This document shows, piece by piece, positions 34,286 through 45,668 of a stretch of 64,000 nucleotides of DNA. Origin of the DNA: Phialocephala subalpina (Eukaryota; Ascomycota; Leotiomycetes; Helotiales; Mollisiaceae); the NCBI GenBank assembly GCA_900073065.1, contig FJOG01000006.1, forward strand, positions 1,798,076 to 1,862,075. The letters are read 5' to 3'. Each line of letters opens with the position of its first letter. Within the stretch, counting starts at the first letter, position 1. The notes beneath the pieces were generated by a model. That model saw only the letters and a program-made list of their open reading frames with translations, made no database searches and was not told where the DNA came from. A program made the translations under genes and the position numbers.

Positions 34286-34472
34286 ATGCGTATGACCGTG
34301 CTTGTCAATACGATGCACTCCACAGCTTGCTGGGTTCGCAAGACAGTTTTTTTTCGGCGACTCAGCCACCCCACTGTTGCCTGGCGAGAAATTTTCTTAA
34401 CTTCCCAATCTCATTATTTTCTATCATTCAAAATCGCTTATCAAAACTATCGCATTGCAAGGGCTTCCAATT

Positions 34473-34954
34473 ATGAGTAAAGAAGTTGATCGGGACAGGG
34501 AGGAAAGGAGACTATGTAAAAAGTACAACATATTATTCAGAGGCCCCGCACATCCGTGGCCAAAAGACCATACTCAAGCCTTTCAACACGTTTCTGTCTT
34601 GGGAAAATATTTCTTCTCTGACTATGCTGCTGAAAATGGTGGGCTCGAAGCAGGAGAGAAGCGATGGAAGTCTTCTACCATAGGTCGGACAAAACGTCTA
34701 GTGGAGACTGCGTCGAGACTTCACAGCACACAACCATCCGAGTTGAAGTGGAGGCTTGATTTGGAGAAAATCATTTACAGCCGCTTCGAGCTGGAGATTG
34801 AATGGTAAGTCGGCTAATAGACCCGGTGACAAAGCTGACAATTTCTGGAAGCTCAGAACCTGAATGCCGGGGAAGATTATGGAGATCTGAGATTGAGGTT
34901 GTTCCAGAAATTGAAGGAAGTATCATCGGAAAATCGATCTCCAAGAGGCAGTGA
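34473..34954 (+). CDS. Small conserved fungal protein with an LWRSEIE motif (unknown function)
   Basis: Exons 34473-34804 and 34852-34954 (47-nt intron, GTAAGT donor, GCTGAC branch) give 144 residues. The join reads ELEIECSEPECRGRLWRSEIE, matching a motif I recall from a large ascomycete family with LKWRLDLE..RFE.E..C..CR.RLWRSEIE. The paired cysteines could bind metal. The protein ends shortly after this motif, while family members usually continue, so this may be a shortened copy. It sits between two repeat-rich stretches. Confidence 0.5.
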
Positions 34955-35092
34955 CGTCTAAGACCTCCCCAACACACACTACGCTGTTATAGAAGATGCT
35001 AGAAGTCCAGTGGCAACACTGGAGTACTATAAAGGCAAATGCTCCCTTGGCCCTCTATATATAGGGAGAACAAACGACCTTGCACCTCCCAT

Positions 35093-35175
35093 ATAACGAG
35101 AGTACTAGCCTACGACTCGCACGAAGCCTTCGAACTACTAGACGAAAAGGTCTAGGGATTACAGCATCTTGCAAA
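35093..35175 (+). repeat. Dispersed repeat, copy 1 (homologous to 58642-58721)
   Basis: About 80 bases are shared with 58642-58721, including the identical core CTCGCACGAAGCCTTCG and TCTAGG. Both read RVLAxxSHEAFxL in one frame, so the source was a coding transposon or gene family. The copy here runs into a TAG. Confidence 0.6.
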
Positions 35176-35459
35176 ACCGCGTTCCTCTTTTTGCACACCA
35201 ACTTCCCATTTAGCAACTCCAAGACGAAGACAAATACTAAGGACGTTTAACCCCTAAAATGCGTTTCCTACGCTACACATAGTCCTCCATTAGCTGAATA
35301 GCCCCTACAACTGGACCTTATACCTTGCAAGTGAAAGATAGGCTGTTCATGCTGGTCAGCGTGTCTGGATGCCTGCATTTGAAACAAATGTTATATTGCG
35401 TGATACATTTGGATTTCCAGTATCGTCGTAAATTTAGATGCTTATTGAGCCCATCTCTT

Positions 35460-37545
35460 TCATTCAAGTGTGATAAGTCTAGGTTCGCATTGTTCAAACC
35501 AATTCCAGTGCATCTCCCAGAGCTTTTGTCTTTCCTTGTTTTCCCACACCTTGGCAAATTGATAAATACCTAGCCGTGAATAGCAACCATTACCAGTGTC
35601 TCGCAAAGCGAGGCCTCGATGCCCCCTTCCATCCTTCGCACCATCGTTTGAAACATCTAAAAGATGCACAGTGGTGGAATCTACATCTCCCATAACGAAC
35701 TCTTTTTCTAAAGCATCCGGGTAAAGGCGTGCAGACAACAGTCCTTCTAATCCTTCGATGTGGGGGTCCCGGAGCTCATCTCCATTCCCAGACCATGATT
35801 TTGTTGGACGCACCCATCTAGCCTCTCTTATTCGGCCTCTGATTTCTAGTCGGCCAAGAATGACAGCTCCATATGGTGCGTCCCCTTTTGCCAATACCAC
35901 AAAGTGGGAAAGAATTTGAATCCGGTATATATAATGGGACGCCCAATCTCTTGGACGGTAGTCAACATTCCCATTAACTGCCACCCACGACCATGAAGGC
36001 CCTTGATAAATTGTTGGTCTGTTTATCAGGTCTCCAGTATGTCGAATCTTCCAAAGAAGTGACTCGGGTAACCCTTCAAGCCACAAGCCTGCGACATATT
36101 TGCCCTGTATCATGGTGTTAAAACGTTCAGCAATTCCAGAAACAGCCAAAATTCGATCACTCTTTTCTGTCAGGCCCCGACGAGTGTATGTATCGATTAT
36201 GTAGTCCCATTCCCCAAGAAGGCTTTTTTGATTGTCAGGGTCCGGCAAGGAAGATATCGGAAAGATTGTCAGTCTATCTCTTCTTTCAGGCGACCATTCG
36301 GGTTGGACTCTCCATCCGTCTGAATATCCATCCCTTCCTTTCGTCTCAGGACATATCCATCTACTCTGACGCGTGCCGAATTCTAGAATTCTAGATGAGA
36401 GAATGCGTTCCTGTAGAGCCCAAGCACGTTGGTCCAAAGGCTCCTTTCCTTCCGGAGTTATAGGACGAAAAAGCGTTACTGACCCAAGATCGCCGTTGGG
36501 GCATTGGAATGGAAGTTCAAAAACAAGTTCTGGGTGGTTTGTGACTTCTCTCACCTCTAAGAACCCCTCATGTACACTTGCTGGTCGCGAAGCACTAATC
36601 GTTATGGCTGCTTGGCTATAAATATGCGGCATCTGGGCAATTTCTTTCGCCTTATCCTCAACATCATCTTGAATGATACAAAGGCAGTCGATCCACAAAA
36701 ACCGCAAGCCCAACTCAGAAGTCGTAATGACAGCATCGTGAATAGTTTTTGGCAGCCCCAAGTATGGAATTGTTATCAAAAAGTTTTGAAGTGTGGCTTT
36801 TTTAGTCTTGATAGGTTGGTCCCCACCCCAACAATAACTCAGTGCCGCATAGGGTTCTGTCTTGCCTGACGTAGGATGTAATTTCAGACGCCACTTTCTG
36901 TCTTGGTGCTCAATCTCAATCAGCCTTGATGGCATATAACTTGTTCGACGGTTTCGGCACATCTCATGGATTTGGTGACATTCCGTGAACCATTTACGAG
37001 CCATATCAAAGCTATACTTTGATGCCGGCCTTATATTGACAGGTCGTGTACTGATATATTAAGCTGCGAGATTTTCTGATTAACGTTAGTGAAGCTACTA
37101 AAAGCAAGGATCTTTATAGGAAGATAGAGCTAGGAATTACTGAGGTGGCATATACTTTGAAGCCTTTAGAGCCATCTCCAGCGTAGCTTAATCTGGAATG
37201 CCAAGTCGTATTGTACCACGCGAGATCATGGATGGAATGCACATCAAAGCCAATCTGTGGTAATTGCTCTGTTTTCATGCATAGTTTGAGGAAATCCTGT
37301 TCTCGAATGTCCCGTGAGTCAACAAGTGGGTTCTCTGCTTCGATACATTGGCACAGTACACAACCTTCAGATGCGGCTTGAATCAAGTCCCTATAGGTGA
37401 AATCAAGGACAACCCCTAACTGCGATTTTGTTGGCCCTCCATGGTGGCCGCTGCCCCGAGAATTCGAATCACGAATATCAATAACTAGCTGTCGACAGTG
37501 CTTGCATGTATGCGGGGTTAGGATTACTAGGTCTGGGCATGCCAT
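35460..37545 (-). CDS. HET-domain protein; exon junction near 37.1 kb does not restore frame
   Basis: Exon 1 37141-37545 encodes a Cys-rich N-terminus (HTCKHCRQLV, CVLCQCIE) in 135 codons up to a GTAATT donor. The main exon (from about 37050 or 37004 to 35460) carries the full HET core: YAALSYCWGG, LGLPKTIHDAVITTSELGL, FLWIDCLCIIQDD, MPHIYSQAAITISASRP, DQRAWALQERILSSRIL and PSWSWVAVNG. Upstream of the Met at 37004 the same frame reads RPVNIRPASKYSFDMARKW, which belongs to the protein, so the acceptor should be CAG at 37051-37053. That acceptor needs two bases from exon 1, but every donor in exon 1 leaves none. Either a small exon is missed or one base was gained or lost, which would make the gene non-functional. 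Confidence 0.75.
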
Positions 37546-38704
37546 CGTAATATAGTGATCACCTACTAACTACATGTTTGAATGCAGCAGGAAGTGACAA
37601 GGATTGATGAGGAGTAGTACAGTCGCTTGCAAAACCGGCTTCCTGTGAGATGGAAAAGAGGACTGGATTGATGATAAAAGGGGGTTCTGGCAGGCTATAT
37701 ATATACGATAGGCGGGGTATCGCTGAACTATGCCTAAATGGGCCTCTGGCGCCATATCTCGTGATCCCAACCATCTGATACTTCCCCTTCGTGTGCAACT
37801 ATTGGAACGTTCAACTCGCATTTGACTAGGGCCTCTGCCTAATCTAACTTAATACAGGAAAGGGTATAATACTTAATTATATTACTTGATAAAGTTTATA
37901 CTAATTATATATTCCTTTAAATATATATGAAAATTAAATTTCTAATTATATTTATATTATAATATTTTAGTTCTAATATTAAAATTTTAATTAAAAATAT
38001 TATCGTTTTAATTCTCGTTTAAATAAAAATTTTTTAATATGATTTATACTTTATAAATGCTTTTTATCTTCTTTTATTTTTACGCTTTAATATATTTTTT
38101 AAATTATAAACTTTTAAATTATATTTTTTTATAAGAGTTTAAAGTTATAATAATATTAATTAATATAAAGGAAATAATTTAATAGGTTTTATCAAGCGAT
38201 AAAAATTAAAAATTAAGCTTTTTATTTCTATATTTTGCAAATTATAAATAAAGTTAACTATAAATAATTAATTTAATATATATAATATAAAATTTAATTC
38301 TAAAGAAAATAAATTAAAAGAATTCTTTTTAGAAGGATTTAATTATTAATTTTTAATTTTTAGGTTCGAAACTCGAAATGAATTTTAAATTTTTTATTTA
38401 TTTAAACCCTTATATTCTAATTATATAATTTTCAATAAATAGGAATTTAAAATTATATTTAATTAGTATTATATTAGGCAATAATAATAAAAAAGTATTT
38501 GACACGATAAATTTAGCGCAATAACTATATTCGCCTCTTATTAAGCTGCGTAAAAACGAAGATAAAGAAATCGAGGTCGAATATATTCTTAGTCATTCAA
38601 CTATGGATTTGCTGTCTGGGGTTGGTCCTCCAGGTCGCCACAATAGTATTGTGCTCGTCGACTGCTACGAACCGTTTCCAAATATCAGATGGGGGTGAGA
38701 GCTA
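37546..38704. other. AT-rich island (core 37855-38560)
   Basis: Between the HET gene and the next gene lies about 700 bp of almost pure A/T with few C or G and no open frames. Such tracts in ascomycetes usually mark RIP-mutated repeats. No inverted ends or homology to other parts of the window could be seen. Confidence 0.7.
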
Positions 38705-39878
38705 TCATCGATCATCGACGAGGAGAAGAAGTTTCCTTACTTCGTCGCGTTGAGCCATGAAGTCTCCTGGTCTTCTACCATCCAGGTATACATCAAAATC
38801 CTTAGGTCCGGCTTCTACTTCTCTTGGGATTGACTCTGTCCAGGGGATAGAAGCTCGGTCCAGGTAGACGAGACGTCGTCGCACGACTGAATCGGCATCT
38901 GGTCTCGCATGGCCGATCACAAACCAAGTGTTATCGTCCAGAGTATACCGAAGAGTTACCAGCATGGTGGCTTCGGTAATCATTGTAGAAGATGAAATAT
39001 TGTTCTCCAGTAGACTCTTTTTGCCAACCAAATCCACAAGTCTCTCCCTATCCCGCTGATATAGGAACTCATCATTCATATCCTCAGTTTTAACATTGGA
39101 TCTGGAAAGATCGAGCTCAGTCAGGAACTTCTTGATGTTGACGTCGTCTCTGGCATGCGTCAAGTTTACGTACTGTGTCTAGATGGTATCCAAAGGGGAT
39201 AAAATTGGTGGCTGAAATGTCGCATAGCATTCTCTGATCATAATATTAGGGTGCTTTGCAAATACAGGTACTCCTAAATCCAAGGAGCATGCTCCTATTA
39301 GAGGTGTGAATATCAAGTTAGCGTACTGTACATCTTTCGTATTTTTCACAAGTAGGATTGAACGTCCCTGGAGTACAGGGACGTTCGGTAGGGTTTCTAC
39401 CTGAGGACGCCACAAAGCTTCTCAACACACCACACGTAAAATCTGTCGATTCCGGGCTCCAGAACGTCCAAAGGCCCGGCCGATTTGTGAAGCTCAGCTT
39501 CGTAGGTAATCCATCAATCCCTGTGTCGTCCTGGACATTGAGCCATCCTAGTCTGGGCATTGGTATTCTGATCTGGGAATTGGCCGAGACGAGCGTGAAG
39601 GTAGACACGTCTGGCTTCAACACAGTTGCGCCATCAGGCCTATGAACATCCAGAAATCTGTAAATTGTGTCTCTTTCATCTGCGTGAAGTGGCTGAGCAC
39701 ATGGTCCCAAGAGACTTAGAACACTGAAAATGAGAGCGAAATTGTATTGAGAAGATGACACTTACCACTGAAGTTGGATCTCTGGGTCGACTTCTTTTGC
39801 CGCTTTGAGAACATAACTCGATACCAGCAGAGGGCTTGTGTTGACGTGAATGCCCAGAGTCCCATCGTACAGATACAT
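38705..39878 (-). CDS. Hypothetical protein (327 residues, three exons)
   Basis: Proposed exons: 39766-39878, 39327-39723, 38705-39178. The first intron (42 nt, GTAAGT..CAG) is convincing. The second (148 nt, GTACGC..TAG) is chosen because it joins two long frames in phase and removes an in-frame TAG at 39179-39181. Recognisable stretches: VNTSPLLVSSYVLKAAKEVDP, MPRLGWLNVQDDTGIDG, TTQYVNLTHARDD and a C-terminus with DDNTWFVIGHARPDADS. I recognise no family. The product is soluble with no signal peptide. The second intron is the weak point: the sequence inside it is also open in another frame (39179-39415), so a frameshifted relic is an alternative. Confidence 0.45.
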
Positions 39879-40240
39879 CGAAATGCCTCGTAGTCTTCAA
39901 TGAGGCATTTTACTCAAGAACAAGGCGTCATGACTGTGACATCCTCCTTGAGAATCATGGACGAGGCTGAGGTGATGGGTCTTGCAGATGTCGCCCAATC
40001 CCTTCCGACGCTTGGCTATAAGGTATAGAGATTTGACATCATTGACAGTGACGATACCACCTGGCCACAAAGTTAATTGTACTGAGATCCCCAGAAAGCA
40101 TCGGATTGACTTGTGCAGACGGCAAGTAATTCATGCATAAACCCAGAATACCGCCGAAACCCCACGTGCCTAGCAACTGCCTACCAGCCCAAACCACCGC
40201 AAGCCAACGAGCTGCCTATGTCCTGCAGTTAACCATGACT
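39879..40240. other. Short intergenic stretch
   Basis: A plus-strand frame (40133-40666) overlaps the Nudix relic and is its shadow. Nothing else seen. Confidence 0.4.
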
Positions 40241-40777
40241 CTATCCCTCTGCATCGAGAAGATTCATAAAGTGCTGAACGAAGTACAAATCTTTCTCCTT
40301 GATGAACTCTCCCAGCTCAGAAATCGGCTTAGCCTCCTACATAACCAGAAATGCTCCCTGAACAGCTCCAAAACTATGCTTCAAACCCTCGGCAGCTCCA
40401 AGCTCGGTCAACTCCGGACGTCCAGTGTCCTCGGTCACCTTGGCAACATAGCAGTAGGAGATTTGATGGAGGTCGTTGTGCCACTCTTCACACTTCGCGA
40501 TGCATGGACCGATATCCGGATCGGTCTTGCAACCGGTTTTTTCGAGGATTCCCCGAGCGAGGGCTATGGAATGGTCTTCGTTGGGCTCGATACCACCACC
40601 GGGAAGCTTGAAGTATTTTCCTTTGTCGACCTTGATGATGGCGATTTGCTGGTTGATGGGGTTTAAAAGGATGGCGCGCACAGCGATGCAGTCATTATAG
40701 GTTATGGCGGGGTCTTTGCTGCCGATGACCTTCATGACGGGCTCGGGGTTGGAGTTCGAGTTCGGTGGTTGAGACAT
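40241..40777 (-). pseudogene. Nudix hydrolase with a premature TAG and a degraded Nudix box
   Basis: The start is probably 40777 (MSQPPNSN; an upstream in-frame ATG is at 40831). The Nudix fold is clear: YNDCIAVRAILLNP, IAIIKVDKGKYFKLPGGGIE, then NEDHSIALARGILEKTG. The box GX5EX7REUXEEXGU is degraded: the first Glu of REUXEE is Gly and the last is Lys, positions that bind catalytic metal. A TAG at 40337-40339 stops the frame after AFLVM, yet the same frame continues for 31 codons as EAKPISELGEFIKEKDLYF to a TAG at 40241, a normal family C-terminus. CAG to TAG would be a single C-to-T change. The ancestor hydrolysed nucleoside-diphosphate-linked substrates. Confidence 0.8.
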
Positions 40778-40831
40778 GCTGGGATCAAATTGAGCTTTCC
40801 ATTTCTGTAAAAGGTGTCGTGGATTCAACAT

Positions 40832-42409
40832 ACCTGTAGAGCTTTTGTTCCTGATACCTTAGTTCCGATCTGTAATATCTTGGCAAGGTGGACGGTTGTG
40901 ATAAGTTGTATCGGCTAGGACAAGACCTGCGAGGTAAAGACGTAGGATAAAGACTATGTTGGAGTGATTAAAAAGACAGCTGCTGCCTGACTTTCACGAT
41001 GTGCTTCCTCAGATATTTCTCAAGATATGGTAGGAGCTACCTACAGAGGTGGAAGGCGCCGCGGGCACCACTCCGTAGCGGAACAGAACCTGTAGTGCAA
41101 CCACTCATATAAAATAAACAGTCTCTGAACAGAAGGCATGACTTGAACATGACAAACCAAGAAAAGTAAAGGTTGAACAATGTAATGGACAAAATTAACA
41201 GCTCGGATCATACCCCTTTTACAGCTTTGCTGGGAGAATAAAGGCACAGAGCACTTCAACCACAACCCTGGCCAGCCTTCCAACAGCATGGTTGTGGAAC
41301 CGAAAAAGTAGCCGTCTTCATTCAGACACAACCTGCACGCTCTCCTAACGACTTATCCTTGTGGTGAGGAGCTGCCGGATGCAAATCTAGAATGTCAGCC
41401 TGTACTTTGTAGTTGTGTGAAAAGAGCTGACAGCACTTGATAACACGGACGATTGACAGTAATGGAGACAAGAGTTATTTTTTATGATGAAGCTTTAAGA
41501 CGAGAGAAGAGCAACTTGCAAGTGAATTGCGTTGTCTGAAAGCTTGTGAAAGATTTGAGGAGGTCTTGATGTCGCAAATCTCCAGGGGACATTTAACTTT
41601 ACAGCTAAACGCAATGTTCAGGTGCGATGGCCGCCTAATTCAGCAGGTTTAGTTGCTGTTTTATACAACGATTATCTTAACCTAAGGATCTACAAAGGGG
41701 CATAAGTACGCTCGTTTCGTCCACCACCGAAGATCTCCCGCATTAAAATCCACAAATTGAAAAAAAAAATCTCCCGCTATACTTTTTCGTAAAACCCTCA
41801 AAAAAGCGCTACCCCATTTTATATAAACTAAATATCTCACCATATGCGCCGATATAATTATAGCTAGTACCTTCCGCTCAACCAATAACAACGATATCAT
41901 TCTCTACTATTCAAAAACATTCTATATAATCTGGATTTTTACCCTTAAGATACTTATTCTTTTTCGTTTTTTCCCCTAAACTTTCTAACCTTATATCGCT
42001 TTTATACCTTCGAAATACCCTAGAAAAGCTTGTTGTCTCTCCTAGGGCATTGAGCAATAGGGGTTGTTTTCCAGGAGAGGGGAAGGATCGTTCCAATTAA
42101 AAATTCAACTTCGAAACACCAAGAAGAGTGTTCTATTTCCACTTCGGACATAGAGCGTAGCTAGACACTTGTTTAGGGGGGTCATTCGCTTATTTCCGCC
42201 AGAGAGCGGAAGCATTACTCCGACTACTTGGTACCTATTTATTGCTCTCATCTCTTCGAGGTGCACTGCTAAGTCTCTTGGTACACTAAGGGCTCCACTC
42301 TTAGAGAGTAACTGTCAATACGATTATACGAGATCTAACTTGTGTTCTAGAAGGAGCGGACATCAAAGACATTTCGGGATTAAAGGGTGGTTCCACTGCC
42401 CCTATCCCT
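40832..42409. other. 1.6-kb gene-free region
   Basis: Only short frames. It becomes AT-rich around 41640-42000. No inverted repeats noticed. Confidence 0.35.
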
Positions 42410-43143
42410 CTAACCGGTACGCTTCTGCGAGCCAAAGTTCACCCCACCACCATAGTCAGACTTATATCTCTCCAGACGGTAGATGATATCAAACTTTGCA
42501 ATTTGTTTCTTGCAGGGTTTCAAAAGGGGGGTGACAGTTGACAAATGCGTTCTGGTCTTTGCACTGATAGTTAGGTGATAATCAACCAAGCTTTGGGTAA
42601 AGTCTCCCGTTCCTATCCAGATATCCGCACTCCTACATCTGCTTCCACGCGACATTGTTCATACCTTGCTCCTTCACACCGAAGCTGGTCGACTTGGATG
42701 CCAGCCGAATCAACAATCACCGTCTCTGCCTTCAGGAAAATGCTTCTACAACTCCTCTTAATTTGGTTTCTTAATGCATCATATGCAATGGCACAGTACA
42801 GCTTATCGTCAACGATTAATTCCTCAATCCTTGCAGACAGTATGGGGGTTTCAATAGGCTGCTTGACCGCTCTGTAAGAAATCCAGTCTTCTTGGATCGT
42901 TGGGTTTGGCTGATCAAAGAATTTTCCAGAAATGAAACCGTTGCCTGCGACCCCACTCTTTTCAAAAGAACGAAGTCTGTGGACTTTTACTTTTGGACGA
43001 ACGACAATGTAATATATCTATGTACCTCTGAATGCTAGTTATTCGCAGCATATTGGAACCAGATGGTGGTGAGCAGCTGTGACAACGAGACGGTAATTTA
43101 CAACAACGTAGCGGTAGCAGCGGACACAATATCTGGGAGACAT
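42410..43143 (-). CDS. Hypothetical protein (182 residues, three exons)
   Basis: Proposed exons 43102-43143, 42665-43017 and 42410-42563 join in phase. The second intron (42564-42664) has donor GTATGA and a textbook CTAAC branch before CAG; removing it takes out an in-frame TAG at 42613-42615. The protein begins MSPRYCVRCYRYVV (a CxxC), then VRPKVKVHRLRSFEKSGVAG, DWISYRAVKQPIETPILSAR, DDKLYCAIAYDALRNQIK and a C-terminus with RLERYKSDYGGGVNF. No family recognised. The middle exon has no internal Met, so simple ORF scans miss it. The tiny first exon is the least certain part. Confidence 0.5.
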
Positions 43144-43362
43144 GTTGAAGGCTTGGGTCTGGTGTGCCTGAAGTCCTCGTCGGGCAGCCCTGACGAGAAA
43201 TGGAATCACACTTGATGAATTCTGTAAGAGTGTCACCTGAATTCAAGCAGATCAAACAAAAGAGTTGCTAATGCCTTGCAGACTGGTGGAACCCAGTACT
43301 AGACAATGAATGTGATAAATAAGTCTCCCGAAAATTCATGAAAGCATAGAACTTAGGACATA

Positions 43363-43817
43363 CAGTCACCTCGATTAAGTTCCCGTGATTTGATGTTTTT
43401 ACACCAAAACTCGCCTTATTCCACGCTGCGCATTACAACAACCACCTTTTAAAAATGCACAAGAATTAAAATCCCAAGTATTTCGAATAATTCTAATTAA
43501 ATTACTTCCTCGGATTGTATTTTATTAAATGTCTTGATAGAGAAGTAGGGTATTAAACTCAGAGGATACAATATTTAAGCGATTTTATTAGCGAATTGCA
43601 TCATTTTATTTAACTCTTTTATTACTAGCCCAAAATTTGCTGGGAAACTACCCGCCACTTTATTAAAAATCGGAAGAAATACGCGCAATGCTCCTATTAA
43701 AAGATCCCACGACTCAAATATCTGGTAATTAGGTGGAGATGTAGGTAAACTTTGAAGTATTACTTGTAACTTTTGGTGGTAAAACAGCAAATCACGGGAA
43801 CTTAATCGAGGTGACTG
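43363..43817. mobile_element. 455-bp MITE with long terminal inverted repeats
   Basis: The left end CAGTCACCTCGATTAAGTTC (43363 on) continues CCGTGATTTG. The right end (to 43817) is its exact inverse over 30 bases, and similarity extends to about 45 (TGTTTT-ACACCAAAA versus TGTTTT-ACCACCAAAA). The left flank is TA and the right flank TG, compatible with a mutated TA duplication as in Tc1/mariner/pogo elements. The interior is AT-rich and non-coding. Confidence 0.8.
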
Positions 43818-44358
43818 TGGTGGCTAACTGACTGTGATCTCTTAGCTTCTGGAGTGGGGACGCGTACTATATTGGAGTCTCATAATTCAGTAAACGGGAT
43901 GTACGAAAAGGGACTCAACGGTTCTATGTAAATGAAGTGACCATACTGAAGTTCATGTTCTCAAAGCTACATTTGACTTTGAGCTTTTCAATGCCACAGC
44001 TTGTGTTTTTCTGTTGTGGGATCTGGTGATGTACCTAGGCATCAAATGCGCATGAAAGCAGAAAAACCACGCTGAAAGCCAGCATCTTCAAACCAAATTG
44101 GAACGCAGATGAGTGAAGTCCAACATTTTTCTTTTTTGAAGACCTTTCCCCCGTAGCAATGAACTCTCGAAGCAATTAAATCTCGACTTCCAAAATGAAG
44201 CAAAGCATCTCCAATTCTCCACAAGTCAATGCCTGAAGACTTCGCCCAAGGGGCGGCCAGCCCGCGCATACCATCGATCGCTGCAACCCAAATATTCATC
44301 AGTCTCAGTGAACTAAAGACATAGCCAGCTCGATCCAGGAAAATTCCAAAAGGAACGT

Positions 44359-44858
44359 CTACCTTTTCTTCTTTTCGAGCTCTGTTGAAGGTGATCAGTC
44401 GAAACTCGTAATGAAACATCAGAAAGGCACGGCCTACCATCCAATTCATGTGCCTTTTTCTGCATTATCTCCAACGCCTCTCTAAAGAATGCGACATTTT
44501 CCTGCGAGAGCTGCTTCGAGTCCGGGCTTTCAAGATCTGCTTTTATCTCATCCATCGGCGACTTTGTGAATTCCATGCCCTCAAGCCGTGGATCAGCACC
44601 ATGTTGAAGGAGCAGCTCTACGACAGGGAGATTCTCATGACACCGACTGTGGTCAAACCTCGTGTCGATGGCATAGTGCAGAGGACGGCCGATGCTGAGT
44701 TCCGGGCGCCGTTCGCCGTTCTTTGTTGGGTGATCGAGCTTGTTGGGGTCCGCTCCTGAGTCTATGGCTGCTTTCATGGCGGCAAGCTTTTCGGAGATAG
44801 GATGATCGGAGAAGGGCTCCCAGTGGAGTGGTGATGACTTTGCTGTCCAAGGTGGCAT
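44359..44858 (-). CDS. Small ankyrin-repeat protein
   Basis: Exons 44438-44858 and 44359-44381 (56-nt intron, GTAGGC..CAG) give 147 residues, starting at MPPWTAKSSPLHW and ending HELDELEKKKR. Ankyrin-type helices: SPLHWEPFSDHPISEKLAAM, KAAIDSGADPN, GRPLHYAID and LPVVELLLQHGADPR. The second exon is only 23 nt, but it gives a natural charged coiled-coil end where the unspliced frame runs into low-quality sequence. Ankyrin proteins mediate protein contacts; no partner can be inferred. Confidence 0.65.
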
Positions 44859-45668
44859 TGCTCGAAGTAGCGAAATTGAAAATGGTGTCGAGATGGGTTT
44901 GAGAGAGAGCGCGATAGCTGGCTCGGATTGTCGTAATATTGCTCCCAAATAACACGGTGGAAGTAGGTGCTGGAAGGCAAGGAACGTCGTCAAATAGCTA
45001 GCCGAATGGCGCTAGTCTAGCTTTCCCGCTTCAAGCGCTGTTGGGGCCGAAACGGAATGGCTTCCTTTCGTCAACGCCCTCCATTTGGATCTGCCACGGA
45101 GACCCAACTCTTTGTATGACTCCACACGGCTATCCTATAAATGGCGCCGGGTTTTTCTTCGCGCGTTGGCTGGTCCTACATTGGCGGCTTTTTTTCAACC
45201 ATCGGCTATTGAAAACAAACCTGGTGCTAGATAGAGACCAGTCGCCACCCAACACCGGACTCGCTGTTGCTGTAGGCAAGTCGCTGAACATATGAGGTCT
45301 CCAGCTTCTTGCACATTACCATATGCCCTGGCAGCCAATTTCAGTCCCTCAAGAACAGAGTCTCAGACTTAATCGGCAGGCAGTTCAAGGACTTGATCAG
45401 CTCGATTGAGATTGGAACTATACACTCGAAATTGGTCACTCAAAGTCTGAGATTATGATCAAGAGAGTTGTTGATAATTTCTTGGTATTGCTGGTATGGC
45501 CAGGAAAGCTGCATCCCAGAAAGGCTTGATATTGAGAAATCTATATATCCCTGAGATCATCTCCCATCCGACGGCAGTACATCTCACCCATTGGAGTACA
45601 CCATATCGGAAGTCATTTGCTTGTTGATTCATACCTCTTTGCCTACAGATGCGTCACACGACTCACAT
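44859..45668. other. Intergenic region on the left flank of the RiPP locus
   Basis: A minus-strand frame at 44653-44955 is the shadow of the ankyrin gene. Nothing else is supported. Confidence 0.35.

Noticed and set aside
39179..39415. Independent 78-codon minus-strand gene
   Set aside because: It lies inside the proposed second intron and overlaps exon 2 of the 38705-39878 gene; it has no separate start context, although a frameshifted relic cannot be excluded.
40133..40666. 177-codon plus-strand ORF
   Set aside because: It is the antisense shadow of the Nudix relic, whose family motifs are unmistakable on the minus strand.
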